Shown here piece by piece: positions 22,360 to 34,202 of a stretch of DNA of 64,000 bases; position 1 is the stretch's first letter, and the number at the start of each line of letters is the position of its first letter. The stretch spans positions 558,001 through 622,000 of the forward strand of contig JAQSEB010000145.1 of assembly GCA_030063045.1 (NCBI GenBank), read 5' to 3'. Made by a program: the position numbers and the translations under genes. The notes under the pieces were generated by a model that saw only the letters and a program-made list of their open reading frames with translations, was not told the DNA's origin and ran no database searches. Origin of the DNA: Pratylenchus scribneri (taxonomy: Eukaryota > Nematoda > Chromadorea > Rhabditida > Pratylenchidae).

Positions 22360-23560
22360 GCTGGGCTTCAATGGATTTGTTGCCTTTTTGGGAGGCGAGC
22401 GCCAAAATGGATGTGGATTGAGAGAGGAGTGAATGGCGTGGATAGCAGCTGAATTTGATGGAATGATTGGCTTTGATAGATTTGGCCATAAAAAATGCCG
22501 AGAAAATGGCCCAAATGAAAGAGGAAAGGAGGGCAGGCGGTGAGGCGAGCGCAAAAATAGGTGTGGATTTAGAGAAGAGGGAAGGGTGGGAAGGGCAAAT
22601 GATTTGATTAGGAGGTTGACTTTGGATTGCTTGGCCAGAAGAAATGCCGAGAAAATGGGCCAGATGAAAGGGGAAAGAGAGAAGAGAAAAGCCGAGATGG
22701 CGAGCGAGCGCCAAAATGACTGTGGATTGAGAGGGGAGGGAAGAGCATGAAAGACAGCTGATTTAATGAAGGGAAAGGGAGAGATCGACTTTGAATAATT
22801 TGGCCAAGCAAATGCCGAGAAAAATGGCCAAAATGATAGGGAGAATAGAGAGAAATGAAAAGATGTAGAGATGGCACGCGAGCGCCAAAATGGGTGTGGA
22901 TAGAGGTTGCAGGATGGTAAAAAGCAGTTGATTTGATGAAGAGGTTGGACTTGGATAATTTGGCCAAGGGTATAGAAGAGAAAATTGGCCATAATGGGCG
23001 AGAGAAAAGAGAAGGAAAAGATGGAGATGGCACGCGAGCATCAAAATAATGGATTGAGTGAGGAGGGAAGGGCACGAAAGGTAGCAGATTTATGGGAGAT
23101 GGGAAATTGATCATTTGGCCAAGGCAAATACCGAGAAAATGGCCCAAATGAGAGGGAAACGGGTACTATTGCAGTTTACGGGCGGGCTGGATAGGTAAAA
23201 GGATGAGGATGATGATGAAGAAGAGCTGAAGCTGAGGATGATCTTCTTTTCATCGTTATCATCCTCATCTTCCTCATCATTAGCTTATTCTTTTTCTCAT
23301 CTTCATCATCCTTTTCCCTTCCAGCCCATAAACTACATTACCACCGAAGAAAGAGAAAAGAAAAAACGCGGATAGCATGCGAGCCCCAAAATGAGTGAAT
23401 TGAGTGAGGAGGTAGGACCAAAATATTGTTGATTTGATGAAGAGGTTGATCTTGTATGATTTGGCCAAAGAAATGCCAAGAAATTGGTCCTAGTGAGCTG
23501 ATGAAGAGGGAATGAAAAGATGGAGATGTAGCGCGAACGAATTGGCTGGATTTTTTTTAT
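22360..23560. repeat. Tandem array of ~160-175-bp units upstream of paralogue A
   Basis: Units start near 22386, 22542, 22700, 22875, 23030 and 23375 with GCGAGCGCCAAAATGG-like sequence, followed by a GATTTGATGAAGAGGTTGAC-like block, then TTTGGATAATTTGGCCAA and AATGCCGAGAAAATGGCC. Diverged units recur at 51980-52340 upstream of paralogue B. The minus strand is open for long stretches (up to 244 codons), but the translations are repeat artefacts rich in Phe, Ser, Leu and Pro. Confidence 0.8.
23168..23342. repeat. Short palindromic element (GGATGAG family), copy 2
   Basis: AGTTTACGGGCGGGCTGGAT and AAAAGGATGAGGATGATG at the left are mirrored by CATCATCCTTTTCCC and CCAGCCCATAAACT at the right. 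The element interrupts the tandem array between two units and is related in sequence to 19935-20062. Confidence 0.65.
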
Positions 23561-23889
23561 TTCGGTGGAGCGAGAAAGGAGGAATTGGTTGAAATGATGA
23601 TGACAATGAAAGAGGCGATTGGGTCAGACAAAGTGCCAAAAAAAGAAATGCCAAAAAAGAGAAAGAGAGGAGCCATTAATTTTGCTAGTGCCAACTGCCA
23701 AAGTTAAATATAAAATAACAAAAGAAAGAAAATATTTATTTAGGGTATTTGATTAATTCGTTTTTTAAAGGGCATTTTATTAATTCTTCTATAAATTTTA
23801 TGAATTTTAATTAATTTATAAATTTTTTTTTAATACTACATTTAAAAAACATGTAAATTTTTTTGCCAAAATTCCTTCTTTCTTTCAAT

Positions 23890-25988
23890 TTAATCTCTGC
23901 ATATTCTATCTCGAATTATTGGTAAAGCCTTCTTGAATAATTTATCCATGTCCACAAATTGAACACCTTCCTTCTCATTTAAAAAGCCTTCCATTTCTAT
24001 TGCAGGCATTATTTCATGCTCGACAATTGCCCTTGTTTCTGGTAAAATATCCAACAATTCCAAATCCAATTTTTTGTATAATTCTTTGAATTCGGAATTT
24101 CTATTCACTAATTGTTCCTCTTTAGTATTTATTTTTTGCCTTATTCCAACACAAAATATTCGTAAATGTAAAAATTCAAGGAGGAACATTTTCTTCTTCC
24201 TTTCTTCCATTCTTATTTGAATGGCATTTAAATTTTGATCATCTTCTTCATTGCGCAGTTCACTTTAAAAATTAATTAATTTTATATTTTTTATTGAATA
24301 GATTTAAACTCTAAATATTTTTGGATAATATGCCGCGCAATTTGCTTCGCAATTGCCGAATTTTTGTCCAAATTTTGTTGAATATTCAAATTTAATTCAA
24401 AACATTCCTCGGTCACATATTTTGCCATACGCAATTTCAATTTCTTAAACCAAAACCAATAATCGTTATATGGATGTTCATCATCTAAAATCCAAGGAAA
24501 AATGGAATCTTCAGCTTTCAATTTGGCCATATTTATGCGCAAATTCGGATTGTTTATCTGAATTAATTTTTTTTACAAAATTAATTTGTATTTTTTACGA
24601 CATTATTCATTGCCATTTTATAATGTTTTCCATGTGTGACAACAATAAAATGCATTAAATTGCCAATATTCGTCATATTTCGAATTGTATTTTTTAAAAT
24701 TTCCGTCATTTTTCCTATTTTTCTTTTATCCAAATCCATCGGTTTAATAAATTCAATGATATACTTGATTGTATTAATGAACACTTTAACCAATGCTGCC
24801 AAATTTGCTATTTTTGGCAATTCCTCAAGTAAATATGGATTGAATTTAAGAATTGAATATTCTTCTTCCAAAATATTATTTTTTGACATTGAATTTACAA
24901 ATTCTTGTTTTATTGCTTCCACAAAAAATGCATTCAAATCAAAATTCAGATATACAAAATTCTAAAATTTTATTATTATTTTTAAATTATTTTTAATTTT
25001 AAATTCACATAATCGTCCATATTTGTGGACATAATTAACTGGATGAACACATCAACGGTTTGCCTATTTGCACAATTATTTTCCAATAATATTCGGCGGA
25101 ATTCATTAACATTCATTTTTTGCAATATTTCCACAATTTTAATATAATTCACTTCATCCAATTCTGTTTGATAATAATTTGCGTAAATGCAATCCATAAT
25201 GAATCCAAATTGGAATGTATATTTCTCCTTTATTCTTCTTCTTTTGCTCTCCTCATCATTTTCGTTTTTATCGAATTGTGGAATTTGAACCTAAATTAAA
25301 TTAATTATTTTCGTTTTTTTTAATTTTTTTTAAATTTATTTTACATTATTCAATGCCCCATATAGCATTTTTTGAAATAGCATTGTCCGCGTATTTGGAT
25401 ATTTAATTTTAACAAAATTCTCTCTCTGATCCAGGCGTATTCTTTTTGGCCTAACCTGCGCATTTTCAATAAAATATTTTTTTTCCATTTTTAAAACCAA
25501 CCGGCGGGTTTTCATTATGTTGAATAAATTCGTTAAAATTTAAAACAAATTGAGTAATTCGATCATCTAAATGTCCTCCAATAATTTTATCAAAAATTTC
25601 ACTTGGATTTTTAACAATATTATCATCCGTTCCTTCGAATATTTCATTTCCATAATTGGCCAACCAATCGAATAAAGCGAGCATTGCTGCCAATTCATCA
25701 ATAGGTGGATCAATGTGGGAATTTCTTTTTACTAGAATTACTAAAATAAATTTAAATTTATTAAAAAAATAAATTTTCACCTTTTTCCCATCCTCTCCGT
25801 TGCTGCTGCTGAATTATCCCACTGGAACTTTGTTGTTGCGGTTGATGGCCTTCCTCATTTCTTCTGCTGCTGCTTTCACCCACTTCAAAATTGCTCCCAC
25901 CGAATCTACTATGTGGCATCATTGAATGGCCAATTTCAATTTTATGAACTAAAAGGAACAATAGTATTGTTGCAATCAATGAATTCAT
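23890..25988 (-). CDS. Secreted protein of 607 residues, unknown family
   Basis: Seven exons, read right to left: 25781-25988, 25502-25740, 25345-25455, 25009-25290, 24599-24961, 24310-24557, 23890-24262. Every junction agrees in phase. Residues 1-22 (MNSLIATILLFLLVHKIEIG) form a clear signal peptide, followed by a Gln/Ser-rich stretch of about 45 residues (PQQQSSS, QQQQRR). The rest is acidic, Asn/Glu/Lys-rich and predicted helical, with segments such as IDELAAMLALFDWLANYGNE, LDEVNYIKIVEILQKMNVNE and ELYKKLDLELLDILPETRAI. There are no internal transmembrane segments, and Cys residues are sparse and unpaired in pattern. No domain was recognised. Length, clean splicing and an intact frame argue for a functional gene. 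The overall character (secreted, helical, lineage-specific) is compatible with a parasitism protein, but nothing in the sequence proves it. Confidence 0.8.
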
Positions 25989-25989
25989 T

Positions 25990-27298
25990 TGAATTCGAAT
26001 TCGGGTTATAATAGTATATTCACCTTGAAAATTGGATTAAATAATTTATTAGGAATTCGAATTATTTTGAGTTTATTAGGTTCACTAAATATTTTTATAA
26101 AATGAAAAACATAAAATTAACGGGTGATTTTTTGTGATGCTATGGAAAATTTTCATGGGGGTTGGGGTAAGAATAAGAAGGCATAATGTCGCCCATCTTT
26201 TTTCATATAAACAAATCCATCCATAAAACCATTCAATCCCCTTTTGCGTTTCCATTCAATCACTCTTCCCATCATCACCATTCTATATCCCACTTATCAT
26301 TTGAGGAGGATACAGCGCAGAAAGAATGCCGAGATTTTCAGAGAAAACTCGATTCCAGAATCAAACGAGACTCTTGGCCAAAATATCACTGCGGAATTAA
26401 ATTAAGCAAATGGAATTTAAACTAAATTAAAACAGGCGGAATTTAATAAAATCATAACAGAATTTCCAAATTCTTTAATTCCGCAATTCTTTTATTTCCA
26501 AAATTCGGCGTAACATATAAATTTGCTTCCATTTTGTTTTCCACATGTTCTAATTTTCATATATTGCTTTGATCTACGGCTTAATCGATTTGTAAAAAAA
26601 ACAATGAAAATTGTGAAAAGTTTATAACGGTTTACTGGTTTCTCCTGAACCCCCAAACCTTATACCCAAATCGATAGATCTCGTCAAGACGCGTCGATTG
26701 GTATATAATTTGTTAAGGTTTTGTCCAAATTAAAGATATTAAACCCCTCAAACCGCCATATTGGTTTGTTCCAAAACCAATTAAACCATGACAAATTATA
26801 TATTATTTCAATCAAAAGTTTATCATTTAGTAAGAAAATGTTGAATTCTGCGGAATAGAATGTGCAAAAAATTATATGATGGAAGGCTGAGAGAAGTAAA
26901 AAATGGAATTAATAGAAAAATAATAACTATTTTGAAGGGCTAAATAATGCAAATAATAGTAATTTTATTAATGAAATTAGAATTTATTTCATTTAACAAC
27001 AAATACTCCATATTCCATATTATTATTTTTTGAATTCGACGATACCCCATTTTATCTATTTTTTGTCAACACTTTTTATTTGTTACACATTTTTATGACT
27101 AATTAAAACTCCGAGCTGCCTGGTGATAAAATTTAACATTTTCTTCTTCATTTTTTATTATGCCAAATATTTTCATATATCATAACACATATTTTCATAG
27201 CTCTGCTTTGCCAATTTTAAATAAAATCTACTGCTATAAATTTAAATATAATTATTTTGAATTAATAGCAAATATAAATTTGAAAAATTAAACGTGGT
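25990..27298. other. Intergenic between divergent genes, with a MITE remnant
   Basis: The 5' regions of the secreted gene (-) and the OAC gene (+). Positions about 26640-26805 hold a truncated palindromic MITE (GATCTCGTCAAGACGCGTCG, then ACCATGACAAATTATAT) whose right arm is broken off. The rest is AT-rich without supported frames. Confidence 0.55.
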
Positions 27299-27690
27299 TC
27301 TTATTTCTTCCTCCAATTCGGCTTATTTTAGGCTCTAATTTTGCGAAAAATGGTTTTTTGGCCATAAATTAGCCTAATTTTTGTCTGTCAAAAAGTATAA
27401 TATACCATTCGATAGCCCACAAAAAATCTATTAAATGAAGTTTAGATCACTTAAATTGGCCCATTGGCCACAGAGTTATGGCCAAAAAACACATTATCAC
27501 AAAAATGGCCATAACTCAACAAAATTTTGGCCAAGCCCCTAGCCCCTACATATCCTAAGCCACTAGCCTCTAATCCCATGCCGTCCCTAACTTAACCCTA
27601 ACCCTAGCCCCTAAAAGTTTTCCAAGGAAAAACAAAAATAGTCAAATTAGAGGCTAAAATAAGCCGAATTAGAGGAAGAAATAAGCTTTT
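27299..27690. repeat. TIR element with telomere-like core, copy 4
   Basis: Terminal repeats of about 40 bp: TTATTTCTTCCTCCAATTCG and GCTTATTTTAGGCTCTAATT at the left, mirrored by AGCCGAATTAGAGGAAGAAA at the right. The interior carries TAATCCCATGCCGTCCCTAA and CTTAACCCTAACCCTAGCCC. The right end is about 40 bp upstream of the OAC start codon. Confidence 0.7.
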
Positions 27691-27731
27691 CCTTTATTCA
27701 ATTGATATTTGGATAATTTTCTATTTTAGAA

Positions 27732-30700
27732 ATGCACACAATGCCAACAAAAGAACAAAAAGAGAATCCACCAAAGCAAAACCAACACCAATTTATTTTG
27801 CACATCCAAGGTTTGCGCACTTTGGCTATTTTCGGCGTTATGTGCTCCCACATTTGGCCAACCATTTTTTATGGTGGCAGTTTGGGTGTTGATATGTAAG
27901 AATTTTTATTCACCCAAAATATTTTTAATTTTTTGATAAAAATTTTATTGACTTGCAAATCTTCTATTATAAGTTCATGGGCTTATAAATTTCAAAGGCT
28001 CTTTAAGATGAGTTTCTAATAGAGGGTAGGTAGGCTAATAAATTTTGGAGAGGAAAAATTGATGAAAAATAAATTTTTTCAATTAAATTTTTAACAAAAA
28101 TGAACATGATTTTAAGAATCAAAACTTTTTTTTTGTAACATGTTTCTTCTTCAATTTAGTCTCCAAAATATTTTCATAGTAGGGAATTAAAAATCAAAGA
28201 TGGAAAAATTTTTAAGGATAGGCTCATGGGCTATGGGCTTCTAATAAAATCGTGGGTATTTCAAATGGTGATTCGACATTTGCGACGGGAACATTTGCGA
28301 CGCCGACTTTTGCGCCGACGACTTTTGCGCCGGAGCATTTGCGCCGTCGACATTTGCGACGCAGACTTTTGCGACGCCTACTTTCGCGCCGCCCACAGAA
28401 ATACGAATTATTGTTTATTAAAAATATTATCGAACCGAATTATTACTCATATCATTAGCTAATAAAAGGGTGAACAATTTTCCTATTTACAAAAGATGGA
28501 CATCATACAAATTAAGCAATCCTTAACTAACAAAAAAGGAATCAATGGAATTCATCAACAGAATCCTAATGCGCGCAATGGTTCAACATGGCTGGCTCAT
28601 CCTCAGGCATTACGATATCGTTTAACGACAAGGGGATTGGATAATTGAGTTTTTGATGCTTGGGATTTTTATATAACATTTATTTAACAATTTTATTTAT
28701 TCATTTGATTAATAATTTTAATTTTTAAAGTTAATAATCATAACTTGGATATATTTTACATCGTTTTGCAAAATCTAATCGTATTTCTAGAGGCGGCGCA
28801 AAAGTAGGCGTCGCAAAAGTCTGCGTCGCAAATGTCGACGGCGCAAATGCTCCGGCGCAAAAGTCGACGGCGTAAAAGTCGGAGTCGCAAATGTCGGCGG
28901 CGCAAGTGTCGGCGGCGCAAATGCTCCGGCGCAAATGTCGGCTAACCTTTCAAATAGAAGAAAATATTGCATGCCATATTTTTCCCTTAAGGAAAATTTC
29001 ACTCATTTTATTTTTTCGGTAAAAAAATTAAAATGGCGGAAAAATTTGAAAGGCAAAAATCTGGAAAATTTTCACTTTTTTAAATTTTTAGATTAAAATA
29101 AAATATTGAACTAATATAAAAAATAAATATTTGGTAAATAATTATGAATCAGTTAAATAAGCGATAGTAAAAAATAACGATTAAAAATTTTTTAAATGAC
29201 AAATTTTACCAAAATATATTTATTTATATTTATTGATTAATTCAATAAATTAAAATGTTAACAATTAACCATAATTCGCCTGTATCATTTTATAGTTTCT
29301 TTGTTATATCTGGCTTTTTGATGGCCAAAATCCTTTCGGCTGCTCCAATAAATTTACAAAATATTTTGAATTTTTATTCACGTCGAATTCATCGAATTGT
29401 GCCAATTTATTTGGTCATCCTAATTTGCATATTCACCGCCGGGAAAATTTTACTCACTCAAACTGATTTCCAACTGGTTGGTTTTATTGTTGAACTAAAT
29501 TTTATTACAAAAATTTGAGCATTAATCCATTTTCAGTAAGTAGTATTCAAGCAAATCTTTTATATTATTAAGTTTTATAGAGTATTTTTAAATCAAAAAT
29601 CAAAATGCTGATCAAAAATATAATTGACCAGAAATTTATGGCCATAATATGAAATCTCCCAGATTTCGGCCTATTTTTTCATTTTTTTTTTGTCTCAACT
29701 TTTTTTAGCCAATTTCCATCAAAAATGCATTAATTTTTTCTCTAATCAATTCATCGGAAATCGGTACTTTAAAAGTTACACTAAATTCTTTTGTTCAAAT
29801 TCAAATCAACTAAATAATATTTAGAAATAGCTCTGGAATTTTTTCTTTAAAATTTATTTACTATTCCAACAGTTTCTTGAAGATTTCATTTGGTCCATGC
29901 TTTTCGCCTCTAACATTCACTATTTTTTTCTGGACTACGATTTTTTTGGCACGGTAAAAAAATTATATAAAAATTATTTTAATATTTTTACGTTTTACGA
30001 CAATTTCGGAAAAAGTCTAATAAGGGATGGTGGATAGACGGCACCTTTCCTTTATTAATTTACAATGCTTTTATATTTTATTGGGCATAAAATTACCCAA
30101 AAAATGATATCAAAATTCATTGATTATTTTACTGTTTTTATATAAATTTTGTTAAAAACGAAAAATATTCCACATAGGAGAATATATTTAATGTTAGCCA
30201 ATTTTATGCCTAATAAAATTTTTAATTAACTTTAAAACCTTAAAAATTATAGACCATTTCATCCCTAATTTTGTTGCCATTTTGCACTTTTGATTGATTA
30301 TAAAAATTCCCCATTTTCGCAGCTTTTTCAAATGCTAGGTCGTGTCCATAAAAACAATTCGGCGATACATAATATTGGTACCAGATTGCTTACACCCATG
30401 TGGTCACTGGCAGTGGAAATTCAATTCTATTTGTTGGTACCATTTTTGTTTGTTGCAATTTTTTGGTTGGTCAAAAAATGGGGACAAAATGGCCGTGGAG
30501 GATGCTGCACGGAAAGGACAAAAATTTGTGCAATTTTCCTATTCGCCATAATAATGTTGCCTTCATGGGCATTACAAATTGGATTTTGGCAATTTGTGGA
30601 TGGGGGCGTGTCAATTGCAGTTACAATGGTCCGGGGAATAAAATATTAAATTAGTTACAATTTTTAATATTATTTGCTGCTGCAAATAAACAATAAAATC

Positions 30701-32757
30701 AAAATAAAAATTAATTTAAAGAAGCACATTAATTTTAATTATTTATTTTTTTTCATAAATAAATTTTTAAATAGACAATTATATAAATAAGGAGCAGATA
30801 ATCGGGAGGACTTTTTTTTGTTCAATTTAGACAATTTTACCAATATCAAAAGTATTATATATTCAGATATTGGAAAATGCCAATCAACTTATCCATATTC
30901 TTTATTAATTGTTAGCAGGGATGCCATAATACCACATAAATACGGCATTTGCCGTATTTTTGATAGCTCTGCCGTATTTTTGCCGTATATTTGTTCATGC
31001 CGTATTTTTGCCGTAGTTTCACAAATCATACCAAGTTAAGAAAATTCGCTAAATTTTTCGCTGCGCGGCTATTTTTGGGTCAAATTTTCCGCTGCGCGGC
31101 TATTTTTGGCTTTAATTTTTCGCTGCGCTGCTATTTTTGGGTCAAATTTTCCGCTGCGCGGCTATTTTTGGCTTTAATTTTTCGCTGCGCGGCTATTTTT
31201 GGGTCAAATTTTGCCCAAAAAGCCATTTTTGAATTAAACGTGTGATTTTTAAAGCTTAAGCCATCTTTATTTCACAGCCTAAATTGCTCATCACAATTTA
31301 GATATATAAAAAAACTTATTAAAAACATTTATATTGCATTTTAATAAGTTTTCAAGCATGCCATATTTTGCCGTATTTTAAAAAATTTTTGCCGTATTTT
31401 TGCCGTATTTTTCCGAATTTTTTGAGGGAAATGCCACATTTTTGTGTTTTGGAGATGGCATCCCTGATTGTTAGGGATCAAAAATTGACTGAAATAAGGC
31501 GATGCCTACGAAATTATGCTATAATTTTTTTTAAATGTTGACATTTTTTCACATTTTAAAAATTAAAAAAAAATTAAATATTTTTTTTTCGAAATATATA
31601 ATTCTTTTAATTTTTTAATTATTTATTTCAGCTTTTCTGCCGACTTTGGCAATTGGCCGCTGGCATAATTGTTTTTTTCTTGAGCAAAGGCAACCATCAA
31701 TCATACGAAAAACCCATTTCTTTGCCACAAATTCAGCAGAATTCTTCCTCAACAATTTCCTCCATTTTTCCTGCAAATTCATTTCCAACATCAAATTCCA
31801 ATGGCGAAACAGTTCAGTATGGGGCGATTCAACCGAAGAAACAGAAGAATTTTGCCCCAATACAATCATTGCCGGCAGCAAATTCAATTGATGGAATTGC
31901 CCAGAAACAGAGGAAAAATGAGTTTCAAAAACATTTTAATTGGACAACCGCGACACCTTTGTTGCTAACCATTTTATTAATTGCCATTTTCGCACTGCCC
32001 GCATCCCTGTATCGCATCATCATAAATGCATTATTCGTTGGCGGGAATTCACCGGCCGGTATTCCCCGCTTCTATAAAATAATAAAAAAAAATAAATTTA
32101 ATTTAAAAATTTTTTCCATTTGGAAATTAGAAAAAAAAATATTTAATTCTTAAATAATTTTTTTTTAAAAATTCGTTCAAAAAATTTAAAAATTTTAAGA
32201 AATTGAATTTGGCGCACCTTATGAAATGGTGCTCCGCACGATTGTGATTTTGATTACCGTGTTTATCATTTATTTGTCGAGAAATAACAAAAATGGTGAA
32301 TTATCTGTGTCTTCATTTTTGCTTGATAATCCATTTTCGGTTGCCATCAATTTTAAATAATTTTTAATCAATTTCCCAAATTCAGGTTCATTTGGGAAAT
32401 TTATCTTATATTTGCTATTTAGTACATTATCCACTATTCAAGTTAGTCAAAAATTATTTTTGCATTCAAGAAATGGGCATTTGGGGTAATAAAATTTCAA
32501 CAAAAATAATTCCATCTAAAATTTTCCCTTTATAAGATGGTTGCGCCATTTTGGTTGCCAGCATTGCCGTCAGTGAATTATTTGATCGTCTTCTGGACGC
32601 AAATTTTAGACGAATTAAATCTAAATTGGCTTTGATCAAATTGATCATTGGCCTATATTTATTTTGTGCCATCCTACTTTTGCCAACATTTCATTATACC
32701 CATTCTGCTGCCGAGGTGGGCCTAATTCTTGGATCACTTTCTAGTTGGCTATTCTAA
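27732..32757 (+). CDS. Acyltransferase-3 family membrane protein (OAC-like)
   Basis: Exons: 27732-27895, 29296-29476, 29873-29953, 30323-30628, 31632-32058, 32200-32339, 32386-32441, and a final exon from about 32531 to 32757. The first seven junctions agree in phase. The last one does not resolve cleanly and may involve a microexon near 32470. Family motifs are in order: HIQGLRTLAIFGVMCSHIWP near the N-terminus, GVDIFFVISGFLMAKIL, YSRRIHRIVPIYLVILI, IWSMLFASNIHYFFLDYDFF, MWSLAVEIQFYLLVPFLF, LFCRLWQLAAG, VHLGNLSYICYLVHYPLF and VASIAVSELFDRLLD. The leading His of HIQGLR is near the usual conserved His/Arg region. These are multi-pass membrane proteins that move acyl groups onto extracellular or lumenal acceptors. 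No NRF-type secreted N-terminal domain is present, so this is the short form. Introns of 1.4 kb (intron 1) and 1.0 kb (intron 4) are filled by repeats. Confidence 0.85.
28230..28950. mobile_element. Foldback-like element with GC-rich tandem arms
   Basis: Two arms of about 170 bp (28250-28425 and 28785-28945) are inverted copies separated by about 360 bp. Each arm is a run of units of about 15 bp reading GACATTTGCGCCGCC or GACTTTTGCGACGCC with small variations, much richer in G+C than the surroundings. Inverted arms built from short tandem repeats are characteristic of FB/foldback elements. Located in intron 1 of the OAC gene. No clear target duplication was found. Confidence 0.75.
30916..31466. 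mobile_element. hAT-like miniature element 3
   Basis: Ends are CAGGGATGCCATAATACCAC and the complement ending GGCATCCCTG. The 8-bp target duplication ATTGTTAG occurs at 30908-30915 and 31467-31474. Arms contain repeated TTTTTGCCGTAT units. The centre has several copies of CGCTGCGCGGCTATTTTTGG, the module also seen in element 1. Lies in intron 4 of the OAC gene. Confidence 0.92.
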
Positions 32758-34200
32758 TTTTGCAAATTGGCCAATATCCCAGAAATTTTCCAATTTATTT
32801 ATATATATCTTTTATATCATTTGATTAAGCTATTTCCGTTGAATATGATCAAAATAATTGATCAAATTTGGTTATAAAATTGACCAAAAAACGAAAACTG
32901 TCCAATTTTTTGGCCAATTTAGACAATTTTTGATTATAACTTTTTTGCCAATTTCCAATCAATTCCATTATAATCAACTCAATTAAACAGAATAAAATTT
33001 TCAAAATTTAAAGCAAATATTCAATTGAATTATAATTTATATATGCAAAATTCATTTCATCCATTTCGGGCTCAAACTTAAATTTTTGTCAAATAAAATT
33101 ATTAAATAATTAAATAAATTTTTTCAAGCATTTACCCACCAACACAAAAGCCATGTTCAATGGAAAAGCTATGGCTGTGGAGGTGGCGAACATCAATTAT
33201 AGTCGAAATGGATCCGCTATCAAGAATGACACCGGTCATATTTGAGAAATTGATTATAGAAAATATGGAAATTTGAGATATTTTATGGAATGAATAAAAA
33301 TTTTAAAAATAAAGACTTTTAAAAAATGAATATTTTTTATATTGAAAAATTCAGCTGTATTTTAGTGGTAGCTAGCAATTCAATTTATGGTCAACATTAT
33401 TCTTTATTCAACGCGTCTTATTATGAATGACCACTGTAAGAGTTGCGTATTAAATAAAAACGATCAAACCAAATTTTATATTTGCTGACTAGTTTTCCAC
33501 TGAAAAGCAACTTTCCATGCTGCTAACCAGTTTTCCCAACTGACAGTTTTCCTTATTGACCAGTTTTCCTATAATTAAAATTCTCAAAATATTTTATAAA
33601 AGAGAGTTATATTAATGCAAAGTAATCGAATGCGTGCATATAATTTTAAATTTTTAAATGAATTCAATGTACATTCTTAGATGTTTGATCTATTTTGGTA
33701 AACAAATATTTTTTTAAAATTGCATCCTATTCAACTTAAATTTATATTCATTCATTGAATGTTTTGATGATTTGCCGCTGACTCCGACGATTCAAAATTT
33801 TTTCAATCGTCGACGTCGGAGTCAGCGTCGACCCTATAAAATTTATTCTTTTCATCAGTAAATTATAAAAATAAGCTTATGTGATGCAGAATAAATTTCC
33901 TCTATCTTTCGGTATAAAAATTATTATTTTTTGTCAGAATGAAAATATTTTTTAAAAATTATCAAAAATCCTACTCCAATTTACTCCGACGTGTCCGATC
34001 CATTTCGTGAACTTAGCTTTAGTAAATAATTCTCCAAAAGATCAGTCGCTTCATTATCATAGATATGGATGAAAATATTAATAATAGAAATGACCGAATA
34101 AAAAATATAAATTTACAAAACAAATTTATTCTTGATAATGAATGATTGATGGAGAAGAACGAGCTTATTTAAATGAATTATATAAATAAATTATATGAAA
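32758..34200. repeat. Intergenic; contains one arm of the 75-548 repeat family
   Basis: Mostly AT-rich DNA without frames. At 33776-33832 there is a near-perfect hairpin (CTGACTCCGACGATTCAAAA and its complement), followed to about 34020 by sequence related to the right arm of the element at 75-548 (CCTCTATCTTTCGGTATAAA, ACTCCGACGTGTCCGATCCA). The left arm is missing or unrecognisable. Confidence 0.55.
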
Positions 34201-34202
34201 AC

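Noticed and set aside
22258..23147. Minus-strand ORFs of 244, 179, 122 and 93 codons
   Set aside because: They overlap each other in different frames of a tandem DNA repeat and encode repeat-derived low-complexity sequence.
27299..27690. Internal telomere tract
   Set aside because: The CCCTAACCC-like stretch is short, irregular, part of a TIR element shared with other loci, and not the nematode TTAGGC repeat.
28226..29002. Arg- or Ala-rich ORFs (RRRHLRRR, FATPTFA)
   Set aside because: Translations of the GC-rich foldback arms on both strands, not genes.
31615..31891. Overlapping frames on both strands (31615-31887 and 31646-31891)
   Set aside because: Shadows of the acyltransferase exon at 31632-32058.
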